IMG/VR virus record: IMGVR_UViG_3300009184_000257 | Location: 1-21,308 of that record | DNA from: a virus | Length of the DNA stretch: 21,308 bases | Strand: one strand, 5' to 3' | Shown here: positions 15,081-21,308 of the stretch, piece after piece | How positions within the stretch are numbered: the first letter of the stretch is position 1 | How the letters are laid out: every line of letters begins with the position of its first letter | Program-made: the position numbers and the translations under genes | Notes under the pieces: generated by a model | The model's database searches: none | Seen by the model: the letters and a program-made list of their open reading frames with translations, nothing else | Told to the model about the DNA's origin: nothing

Positions 15081-15558
15081 ACAAGGCGGTTAAGTACTCT
15101 TCTGGCCATGTGTCATAAAAGCCCTTCTTGGCAACAAGTTGGGCTTTTTCATTTAAGTCGCTGAGACTCTGCACTAATGCTAGTGCGTAGGTTCCTTGAT
15201 TCATACTAACACCGTTGACAATTTCTGGATCACCCGGGTGATCCTCTAAAACCAATAAATTATTTGGTAATAAAAATTCTTTATTGGCAGTTTCTAAATC
15301 CTTACTAAAAGACTCATATGTAAAATGTTTAGGATCGTAGACAATGACAACAACACTCTTGCCGCCCAATCCGTTTTTACTAATTTTAATCAAGTCGTGC
15401 AGGGGTGCTAACCCTAGTCTAACCTCGAAGTCTCTGTCTAGTCTGGCTTTTCTAGCATACGGACACGGAGCCCAGCCTCCTAGGGCTGGGTGCGGAACCT
15501 CTACAAACGTTTCTATCCAGCGTTCTATTTCGTATTGTACTGTGTCTAATTTTAACAT
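15049..15558 (-). CDS. Conserved-looking unknown protein, weakly DUF1415-like
   Basis: A 169-residue protein. The first part, YEIERWIETFV and then GGWAPCPYARKARLD (about 26-40), weakly resembles the W-x-x-x-V and CP-F/Y-A start of DUF1415 proteins. HPGDPEIVNGVSMNQGTYAL (about 107-126) sits where that family has its HPxDP segment. This is a tentative by-eye similarity. Strands such as KSVVVIVYD suggest a soluble alpha/beta fold, with no signal peptide or membrane helix. The ATG overlaps the preceding stop (TAATG), so it is expressed with gp26 and the small gene between them. The 3' end runs 32 bases into the convergent transferase-like gene. The function is unknown; the context hints at late or virion assembly but does not prove it. 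Confidence 0.7.
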   Translation of the reverse strand: MLKLDTVQYEIERWIETFVEVPHPALGGWAPCPYARKARLDRDFEVRLGLAPLHDLIKISKNGLGGKSVVVIVYDPKHFTYESFSKDLETANKEFLLPNNLLVLEDHPGDPEIVNGVSMNQGTYALALVQSLSDLNEKAQLVAKKGFYDTWPEEYLTALFRHRKDPRQI

Positions 15559-15746
15559 TAAAAGTGCGGCATTCCGGATTTCTTAGTTGTTTCGTAATTG
15601 TCTTTGACAATATCGTTGATAATGCCACGCTCTTGCTGACTCATCTGCATGGCTTCTTCATATGTTACACCGCCTCTCATATACCAACACAATTTTAAAA
15701 CATCAAGCCGAATGTCGCGTGTTTCTTTTTCCATAGCATCAACCAT
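15558..15746 (-). CDS. Small protein downstream of gp26, possible tail/hub assembly factor
   Basis: A 62-residue protein with DIRLDVLKLCWYMRGGVTYEE followed by AMQMSQQERGIINDIVKDN and ending ETTKKSGMPHF. This reminds me of short proteins found next to gene 26 in marine T4-like phages, sometimes annotated as hub or tail assembly factors, but I cannot confirm a family. Predicted to be mostly helical, with no membrane segment. It begins 26 bases after the gp26 stop. Met5 is an alternative start; neither has a clear Shine-Dalgarno. Its TAA overlaps the next ATG (TAATG). The position between two genes of one operon makes it a real gene. Confidence 0.7.
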   Translation of the reverse strand: MVDAMEKETRDIRLDVLKLCWYMRGGVTYEEAMQMSQQERGIINDIVKDNYETTKKSGMPHF

Positions 15747-15772
15747 GTTGGAGATGCTATCAGAGTCTAGTA

Positions 15773-16615
15773 CTAGGAGGCGTTCCCGAAAAAATTAGAC
15801 ATATCTAGTGTAAACGACTGTTTGTATGGTTCGGAACATTCCTCACAGGTCACACTAACTGGAGTTAGATCAGTTGCTTCTCGAAGTTTAACAGTATGAT
15901 CGCGTATTTGATCAAATACATGCTTTGGGCAATTTTGCAAAAACTCTAATATGCTAGGTTTATCGGTGACCATAGCATCTGCGGTTTTAATTACTGCAAT
16001 TGACTCGGCTATTGATTGAATAGTAAGTTCGGTTATTTTTCTAAAAGCGTCGCCCAATTTTATCAACTTTTCTTCTTCAGATAATTCAGCACTATTCACA
16101 GCCTGTACAAGTTTTTGATCTTCAAAGTTGGTCCTGCTAACGGCATTGACCTGACGATAGGTTAACGGTGTAAAGTACACTGTCAAATCGCCAGCGCTAA
16201 CAGACTCGTCGTAATTGGGACTGCCAAGATTATCAAGCACAGTTCGCAAGTCTATAGTTAGTGCATGAATATGGCCGCATTTTGGGCAGGTACTACCGAT
16301 TTCCATTTCGTGCCCGTAGCTGGCCAATCGTACAGACACCAGCAAGGTATTAAAGTCAACCATGGGCATTTGCCACGGATCTCGAACGGCCGGCACACAA
16401 CTTCCAATGATATCTATAACAGCTGACCCGTTAAACAATGCATCGGGTGTTCTACTAGTAATTTCGTCAATAGCAGTCATTGGCAAAATTGGTATTTCGC
16501 CGTTGGGAGGCAGTTCCAGTGCGCCTGCGGGGTAGTATTTTCCGCCACTGGGCAAACGCACATGAATCACTGGTTGTCGAAAATATCGACGTAAAGGGTT
16601 GTTAGTTTGGGTCAT
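15773..16615 (-). CDS. 26: Baseplate hub subunit gp26-like, with two CxxC pairs
   Basis: A 280-residue protein of the T4 gp26 baseplate family. The signature run is present: VRLPSGGKYYPAGA, PMTAIDEITSRTPDALFNGS, VIDIIGSCVPAVRDPW and LLVSVRLASYGHEMEI (about residues 19-106). TCPKCG (C110, C113) and CEEC (C257, C260) are two Cys pairs that could bind zinc together. T4 gp26 has 208 residues, so this is somewhat longer. It acts in hub assembly at the centre of the baseplate. I chose the ATG at 16615 (MTQTNN) because GGTGG lies about eight bases upstream; the start at 16639 would begin inside the divergent late-promoter region. It heads a three-gene minus-strand unit opposite the tape measure gene. 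Confidence 0.85.
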   Translation of the reverse strand: MTQTNNPLRRYFRQPVIHVRLPSGGKYYPAGALELPPNGEIPILPMTAIDEITSRTPDALFNGSAVIDIIGSCVPAVRDPWQMPMVDFNTLLVSVRLASYGHEMEIGSTCPKCGHIHALTIDLRTVLDNLGSPNYDESVSAGDLTVYFTPLTYRQVNAVSRTNFEDQKLVQAVNSAELSEEEKLIKLGDAFRKITELTIQSIAESIAVIKTADAMVTDKPSILEFLQNCPKHVFDQIRDHTVKLREATDLTPVSVTCEECSEPYKQSFTLDMSNFFGNAS

Positions 16616-16625
16616 TTTTGTCCAC

Positions 16626-16633
16626 CATAAATA
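16626..16633 (+). promoter_or_regulatory. Late-type promoter for the tape-measure-like gene
   Basis: CATAAATA matches the T4 late TATAAATA box at seven of eight positions and is followed by TAAC, as at 18885. It ends 26 bases before the ATG at 16660, leaving a leader of about 20 bases with only a weak TTGGAT as ribosome site. Confidence 0.55.
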
Positions 16634-16659
16634 TAACATTACTTATTGGATAAAAACGT

Positions 16660-18879
16660 ATGGCTTTAGAAAATCAAGAACTACAGCAGATGGCAGAAGA
16701 CTACCGCAATGCAATGCAAGGAATCACTGCGGCTACTAAAGATGCTACTGTAGGGCTTGATGCATTTAAGAAAACAGCTAAAGGACTACCGCTTGACATA
16801 GCCAAAGGCATGGGTGGGTTTGTTAACGAAATTACTAAGGGAAACACTAGCCTTAGCAGCATGAACACAGTAGTTGACGTAGCTGCAAATGCTGTTAGCG
16901 GTTTGGCAAAAACAGTTCCGGTATTTGGCGAAGCCCTGTCAGCAGCAACCAAGGCAGTTGCTGAAGGCGCTAAACTAGTAGTTAACCAACTGGACGCAAC
17001 AGCCAAAACATTCAACGCCATGTCAGCAACAGGAGCTCTTGTTGCCGACGGCATGACAGGCTTATCTCGTCAGTTTACTACCGCTGGTTTAAATTTACAA
17101 CAATTTCAAAAAGTTGTTACTCAAAACTCTGTAGCATTAGCACGTTTTAGCGGCACAGCCGGCGACGGCGCAGAAGAGTTCAGCCAAATAGTTGGCAATC
17201 TAACACAAAAACAAGATACTGACTTACGTAAGATAGGCATGAGTGCCGAAGATATTTCTTCCACAACTGCTGCTTTTGTAACACAACAAACAAGACTAGG
17301 CAAAGCACAGTCTATGTCTACAGACCAGCTAACTGCTGGATCTAAACAGTATGCAATGGAATTAGACTTGTTGAGCAAAGTAACCGGTCTCAGCAGAGAC
17401 GCAATTCAAAAACAACAAGATGCTGCCTTAAGCGAAAGCAAATTCCGCGCCAACTATGAATTAGCAATGCGAAGTGGCGACGAAGATCGAATTCGCGGCG
17501 CCAAAGCAATGATGACCTTGCAAACTCGCATGTCGTCGTTTGACGCAGAAATGGGACAGGGAGTCAGAGATCTATCATCAGGCGTAGCTGATACAGATGC
17601 ATCGATTAAACTGCTGGGCAGTACTGGTGGTGCTGCAAGCGACATTATGGCACGACTTAAAGCTGGCATGATTGATCAAGATCAAGCACAGAATGAATTG
17701 GTTGGTGCTATGGAGCGCCATAGTAAAGCACAGTTAGAAACAGCAGGACAAGTAGGCGATGCTCCGGGTGTGTATTTAAAAGCCGCCGGTGTGATGGATG
17801 CAATCAATGCCAAAAATGAAGGTGCCTACGAAAAAGCTGCAACAACACAAGCTACACAAGTTAAGAAAACAGACGATCTAACAAAGGCCACGGTTGAGGC
17901 CCAGCAAAATCTTGAAAAAATGAATATTGAATTTAGCAAGATGGCAATCAAACTGATGCCACAGGCCGCTTATGCTACCAAAAAAATGACTGACACTATG
18001 TTAGACATGATCAAATGGGTTAACAAAGAAATGGGCCGCCAAGATGTAGATACCGAAGAGCAAGACGCAGCTAACTGGAAACAAATGACCACAGGGGAAA
18101 AATTCCAAAGTAGTCTTGCCCGCGGTTTAGAAAAAGCAGTGGGGGTAGTAAGTACCACTGGTAAAAATTTCCTACAAGGACAACGGGTTGATAACGAATC
18201 GGAATATTTAGAAAAACAAGGTCGACCTGGTGTAGTACCACCTAAACGTGGTGCTAGCGGAGCTGGCGGCGCAACCGCACCCGTAGTACCAACTACCCAG
18301 GCCGATTTAGCAAGCATGGGCCTTAAAATTAAAAAAGGTGATGTTCAAGCCGGAGACAGCGGGATTAGCACAAACCTAATTGAGTTAGCCCAACAAATTC
18401 AAGCAAGTGTTCCAGGGTTTGCATATTTTTCTGGTTTCAATGATCAATACCATCAAGATAAAAAAGGTGGAAGTAACCATGTTAAGGGACTGGCATTAGA
18501 TTTTGCTTTAGGAAAAACTCCATCTAGAGAAGAAGGTGCTAGTATTGTTAGCATGTTACAGCAAATGGGTGCATCATATGCTCAGGATGAATATGCTACT
18601 CTAAGTCCTGGCGGTACTGGTGGACATATTCACGCAGAAGTATCTGCAGCCAATGGTGCTATATTAAGTGGACCAACAGGCGGATATCGTCCCAATTTAA
18701 CCATGCACGGTACCGAAGCAATTGTTCCGCTAAACAGTCCAGCAGCCCAAAGCATGGGCTTGGGCAGTGGCGAGAGCACAGGTCTTATGGCCGCCCAACT
18801 AGAAAAACTAGAGGAAATGGTTTCGGTAATGAAAAATCAATTAGACGTCAGTACAAAAATAATGCAGTACGCCAGCTAG
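16660..18879 (+). CDS. Tape-measure/tail hub-like protein with M15-type peptidase domain
   Basis: A 739-residue protein. The first ~450 residues are Ala/Gln/Thr/Lys-rich helical sequence as in tail tape measure proteins. Near the C-terminus, SNHVKGLALD (605-614) fits the M15 peptidase motif S-x-H-x-x-G-x-A-x-D, and GHIH (655-658) supplies the later HxH. H607, D614 and one His of 656/658 are the likely zinc ligands, as in the T5 endolysin type. After it, ANGAILSGPTGGY and HGTEAIVPLN are typical of tape measure C-termini. Such a protein would set tail length and cut cell-wall peptide cross-links during DNA injection. A Gly/Ala/Pro linker (about 525-550) separates the regions. It may replace T4 gp29. 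The peptidase motif is clear; the tape measure role is inferred. Confidence 0.82.
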   Translation: MALENQELQQMAEDYRNAMQGITAATKDATVGLDAFKKTAKGLPLDIAKGMGGFVNEITKGNTSLSSMNTVVDVAANAVSGLAKTVPVFGEALSAATKAVAEGAKLVVNQLDATAKTFNAMSATGALVADGMTGLSRQFTTAGLNLQQFQKVVTQNSVALARFSGTAGDGAEEFSQIVGNLTQKQDTDLRKIGMSAEDISSTTAAFVTQQTRLGKAQSMSTDQLTAGSKQYAMELDLLSKVTGLSRDAIQKQQDAALSESKFRANYELAMRSGDEDRIRGAKAMMTLQTRMSSFDAEMGQGVRDLSSGVADTDASIKLLGSTGGAASDIMARLKAGMIDQDQAQNELVGAMERHSKAQLETAGQVGDAPGVYLKAAGVMDAINAKNEGAYEKAATTQATQVKKTDDLTKATVEAQQNLEKMNIEFSKMAIKLMPQAAYATKKMTDTMLDMIKWVNKEMGRQDVDTEEQDAANWKQMTTGEKFQSSLARGLEKAVGVVSTTGKNFLQGQRVDNESEYLEKQGRPGVVPPKRGASGAGGATAPVVPTTQADLASMGLKIKKGDVQAGDSGISTNLIELAQQIQASVPGFAYFSGFNDQYHQDKKGGSNHVKGLALDFALGKTPSREEGASIVSMLQQMGASYAQDEYATLSPGGTGGHIHAEVSAANGAILSGPTGGYRPNLTMHGTEAIVPLNSPAAQSMGLGSGESTGLMAAQLEKLEEMVSVMKNQLDVSTKIMQYAS

Positions 18880-18884
18880 GTCAC

Positions 18885-18892
18885 GATAAATA
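18885..18892 (+). promoter_or_regulatory. Late-type promoter directly before the portal gene
   Basis: GATAAATA matches the T4 late box at seven of eight positions and is followed by TAACACT and then the ATG at 18900. Only seven bases separate box and start codon, so the transcript would begin at about the ATG. Confidence 0.55.
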
Positions 18893-18899
18893 TAACACT

Positions 18900-20729
18900 A
18901 TGGCAGATAACGATAATAACCGTAAACGCGGTTGGAAAAAGTATTTCAAAGTGGCCAGTGCTGGTGGCCAACTCAGTCCAATATCAGGGCAAAATCAATT
19001 TGGACTTGACGGCTATCCTAGACAAACAGGCGACGGATACGGCGCCGGTGGCACACCCAATGACTTTGCCTTCCGCAACTATGCCAGCAGATTACCCGAA
19101 GTATATTCTGGACATCCCAACCGTATTGAACGCTATAATCAATACGAAAACATGGACATGGACAGTGAAGTTAATGCCTGTTTAGACATCATTGCTGAGT
19201 TTTCAACACAGATCAACGACGACAACAAAACACCGTTTGATATCAATTTTACAGACAAGCCCACAGATCACGAAGTGGAAATTATCAAAAAGCAACTACA
19301 GCAGTGGACCAAATTAAACAAGCTGGATCAACGAATTTTTAAACTGTTCCGCAACACCATCAAGTACGGTGATCAGGTGTTTGTGCGTGACCCAGAAACC
19401 TTTGAAATGATGTGGGTAGACATGGTCAAAGTGGCCCGTGTTATTGTAAACGAAAGCGAAGGCAAACGTCCTGAGCAGTACATTATTCGTGACATCAATC
19501 CCAACTTCCAAAACATGAGTGTAGCTCAAAAAACCACATCAGACTATTATGTAAGCCGTGCCATGGGCGGTGGTAGCACTACCAACAACTATACTTCACC
19601 AGGCGGTGGTGGTGCAGGTGGCGGCACCGGCAACGGTGGGGTTGGCAACAGCAGATTTACGCAGGCCATGAATGAAACCTGTATTGATGCACGTCACGTA
19701 GTGCATATTGGACTGAACGAAGGGCTTGATTTTTTCTGGCCATTTGGACAAAGTATCCTAGAAAATATATTTAAAGTTTACAAACAAAAAGAATTGTTAG
19801 AAGATTCAGTGCTGATCTATCGTGTACAACGTGCTCCAGAGCGCAGAATATTCAAAATTGACGTGGGCAACATGCCCAGTCATATGGCCATGCAGTTTGT
19901 AGAACGTGTCAAAAACGAAATGCATCAGCGGCGTATTCCTACTAATACCGGTGGTGGCGCCAACATGATGGATGCTAGTTATAACCCACTCAGCATCAAC
20001 GAAGACTTCTTTTTTCCAGTTACCGCTGAAGGTCGTGGGTCAGATGTTACTACCCTACCGGGCGGCTCAAACCTAGGCGAAATTGACGATTTAAAATACT
20101 TCAACAACAAAATGGCCCGCGGTCTGCGTGTTCCAAGCAGTTATTTGCCCACAGGTCCAGACGATTCAGACCGTGCCATGAATGACGGCAAAGTAGGCAC
20201 AGCACTAATCCAAGAATACCGCTTTAACCAGTATTGCATGCGCCTACAACGGCTAATCATGCAAAAATTAGATGATGAATTCAAGATGTTCCTGCGCTGG
20301 AGAGGCTTTAATATTGACGCAGGACTGTTCTCAGTCAGCCTGTGCGAGCCACAAAATTTTGCCAGCTATCGTCAAAGCGAGCTGGATACCAGCCGTATTG
20401 CATCATTTACACAGCTGGAGCAAATGCCCTACATGAGCAAGCGATTTATGATGAAACGCTACCTGGGCTTGACCGAAGAAGAGATTGTGGAAAACGAAAC
20501 ACTTTGGGCTGAAGAGCGCGACGAACCAGAATTAACCACCACACAAGGGCAAGATCTACGCTCAATCGGTATTACACCCGCCGGATTGGAAAGTGACATT
20601 GCCACCGGAGAAGAACTAGCCGGCGGCGAAGCAGGAGCCGAAGCACCCGAAGGTGGCATGCCCGGTGCCCCAACCACCGCTCCTGGAACTGCTGCCCCAG
20701 CAGGCGCCCCCCCAATTCCATCAATTTAA
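18900..20729 (+). CDS. 20: Portal protein gp20
   Basis: The dodecameric portal at the head vertex, through which DNA is packaged and leaves. Clear T4 gp20 features include FRNYASRLPEVYSGHPNRIE, MDMDSEVNACLDIIAEFSTQ, YGDQVFVRDPETFEMMWVD, SVLIYRVQRAPERRIFKIDV, and RGLRVPSSYLPTGPDDS. At 609 residues it exceeds T4 gp20 (524). The excess lies partly in a Gly/Asn/Ser-rich loop at about residues 222-251 and in a Pro/Ala/Gly-rich tail after about 570, both probably flexible. No Shine-Dalgarno is seen before the ATG, and a late-type box ends seven bases upstream. Small head genes follow, as in T4, where 67, 68 and 21 come after 20. Confidence 0.96.
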   Translation: MADNDNNRKRGWKKYFKVASAGGQLSPISGQNQFGLDGYPRQTGDGYGAGGTPNDFAFRNYASRLPEVYSGHPNRIERYNQYENMDMDSEVNACLDIIAEFSTQINDDNKTPFDINFTDKPTDHEVEIIKKQLQQWTKLNKLDQRIFKLFRNTIKYGDQVFVRDPETFEMMWVDMVKVARVIVNESEGKRPEQYIIRDINPNFQNMSVAQKTTSDYYVSRAMGGGSTTNNYTSPGGGGAGGGTGNGGVGNSRFTQAMNETCIDARHVVHIGLNEGLDFFWPFGQSILENIFKVYKQKELLEDSVLIYRVQRAPERRIFKIDVGNMPSHMAMQFVERVKNEMHQRRIPTNTGGGANMMDASYNPLSINEDFFFPVTAEGRGSDVTTLPGGSNLGEIDDLKYFNNKMARGLRVPSSYLPTGPDDSDRAMNDGKVGTALIQEYRFNQYCMRLQRLIMQKLDDEFKMFLRWRGFNIDAGLFSVSLCEPQNFASYRQSELDTSRIASFTQLEQMPYMSKRFMMKRYLGLTEEEIVENETLWAEERDEPELTTTQGQDLRSIGITPAGLESDIATGEELAGGEAGAEAPEGGMPGAPTTAPGTAAPAGAPPIPSI

Positions 20730-20739
20730 TAAATACAGC

Positions 20740-20961
20740 ATGATCTTAAACGAAATTTATTCTCGAGAACCTGAAGCATATCAAGACTTGAGTCAAGATA
20801 ACAGCCAACCTCAACTGAATAATTTACGTAAAACACGACTAACTCTGCGCCAGCTAAACAAACTGCGTCAAATGCAAGATGTTAGAAGTTGGGAATTCAA
20901 AGAAAAACTTAAAAAAGTCAAAAAGCAGTATGCACCTGCGCCAGCCGCACCTGCAATGTAA
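20740..20961 (+). CDS. Small basic protein after the portal (gp67/gp68 position)
   Basis: A 73-residue protein starting MILNEIYSREPEAYQD. The middle, LRKTRLTLRQLNKLRQMQD, and the segment EFKEKLKKVKKQY form a strongly basic, probably coiled-coil helix, followed by a short Pro/Ala tail. I recognise the pattern as typical of the small gene behind the portal in marine T4-like phages, but cannot name a function. The position matches that of T4 prohead core genes. The frame is open upstream into the end of the portal gene, but the ATG at 20740, ten bases after the portal stop, is the sensible start. AATAAATA (20728-20735) lies only four bases before the ATG and may be chance. Confidence 0.7.
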   Translation: MILNEIYSREPEAYQDLSQDNSQPQLNNLRKTRLTLRQLNKLRQMQDVRSWEFKEKLKKVKKQYAPAPAAPAM

Positions 20962-21026
20962 TTGTAACATTTGCAGTCAAAAACACCCAGTTTTCTCCAC
21001 ATAATACACTAGTATTACTGCTCTGT

Positions 21027-21034
21027 AGTAAATA
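21027..21034 (+). promoter_or_regulatory. Weak late-type promoter candidate before the core protein gene
   Basis: AGTAAATA matches the T4 late box at six of eight positions and lies 29 bases before the ATG at 21064, a workable distance with AAGGAG between. A two-base mismatch in an A/T-rich region is easily due to chance. Confidence 0.3.
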
Positions 21035-21063
21035 CTTCACGAGCCATACCTTAAGGAGAAATT

Positions 21064-21308
21064 ATGACATCGAAATTTGAACAATTGATCGAATACGTGA
21101 TCAATGATGAAGAAGCCAAAGCTAAAGAGCTTTTCCACGACATCGTGGTAGAAAAATCCCGTGAAATTTATGAAAATTTAATGGACGAAGAAGTAGAAGA
21201 GTTGGACGAAGAGTCTGACGCTGACCGCGACGACCATGCTGAAAAAGCTGGCAAAAAAGTTGCCAAAGACATTGAATACGACGAAATGCACGAAGACATG
21301 GGCGGCGA
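21064..21308 (+). CDS. Acidic prohead core/scaffold-like protein, C-terminus cut off by window edge
   Basis: The ATG at 21064 has a strong Shine-Dalgarno (AAGGAG, 21053-21058). The frame is open to the window end (81 full codons). It begins MTSKFEQLIEYVINDEEAKA, then AKELFHDIVVEKSREIYENL, and becomes highly acidic (DEEVEELDEESDADRDD). The N-terminal pattern resembles T4-type prohead core proteins (gp68-like), which form the internal scaffold with gp22 before gp21 cleaves it. The position, two genes after the portal, agrees. A separate promoter and good ribosome site suggest strong late expression. The exact T4 equivalent is uncertain. Confidence 0.75.
   Translation, partial: MTSKFEQLIEYVINDEEAKAKELFHDIVVEKSREIYENLMDEEVEELDEESDADRDDHAEKAGKKVAKDIEYDEMHEDMGG

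Noticed and set aside
20728-20735. AATAAATA as a late promoter for the small gene after the portal
   Set aside because: Only four bases separate it from the ATG, and it includes the portal stop codon. Not listed as a feature.
1-21308. CRISPR array, insertion sequence or attachment site
   Set aside because: No regularly spaced repeats, transposase, integrase or terminal inverted repeats were seen.

Overview
The window is a piece of the genome of a T4-like myovirus, probably an uncultured aquatic phage. Recognisable T4-type genes are the late sigma factor gp55, the recombination nuclease subunits gp46 and gp47, the portal gp20, the baseplate proteins gp5, gp53 and gp26, and an acidic prohead-core-like protein. 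No ribosomal, tRNA or other cellular housekeeping gene was seen. The host cannot be named from the sequence.

Layout. (1) Positions 7135 down to 1, minus strand: a tightly coupled tail/baseplate operon. It holds a tube-cap-like structural protein, gp53-like, a 980-residue hub-like protein, a gp5-like spike, and a structural protein cut by the left edge. A late-type promoter precedes it. (2) Positions 7249-14022, plus strand: gp55, then gp47 with two AT-rich accessory genes (an unknown and a sulfotransferase), then gp46 followed by a radical SAM/SPASM protein and a SegE-like GIY-YIG nuclease. About 430 bases of non-coding, hairpin-rich sequence follow and end in an intrinsic terminator. (3) Positions 14029-15558: small accessory genes on both strands, namely a DUF6614-like protein, an arginyl-tRNA-protein-transferase-like protein, and a conserved unknown. 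(4) Positions 15558-16615, minus strand: a small unknown and gp26. (5) Positions 16660-21308, plus strand: a tape-measure-like protein with an M15 peptidase motif, the portal, a small basic protein, and the start of a prohead core protein.

Regulation reads coherently. The nuclease and sigma-factor genes have host sigma70-type promoters (TTGACA/TTGCAA/TTGCAG with TACAAT/TATACT/TATAAT). The virion genes are preceded by NATAAATA boxes close to the T4 late promoter TATAAATA, the element used by gp55. gp47, gp46 and the portal have almost no room for a leader and no Shine-Dalgarno, so they may be leaderless.

The most unusual content is the structured RNA candidate after the GIY-YIG gene, and a set of three possible modification enzymes (sulfotransferase, radical SAM/SPASM, aminoacyl-tRNA-protein transferase) among the accessory genes. 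A third point is the apparent replacement of the gp5 lysozyme by an M15 peptidase domain in the tape measure protein.
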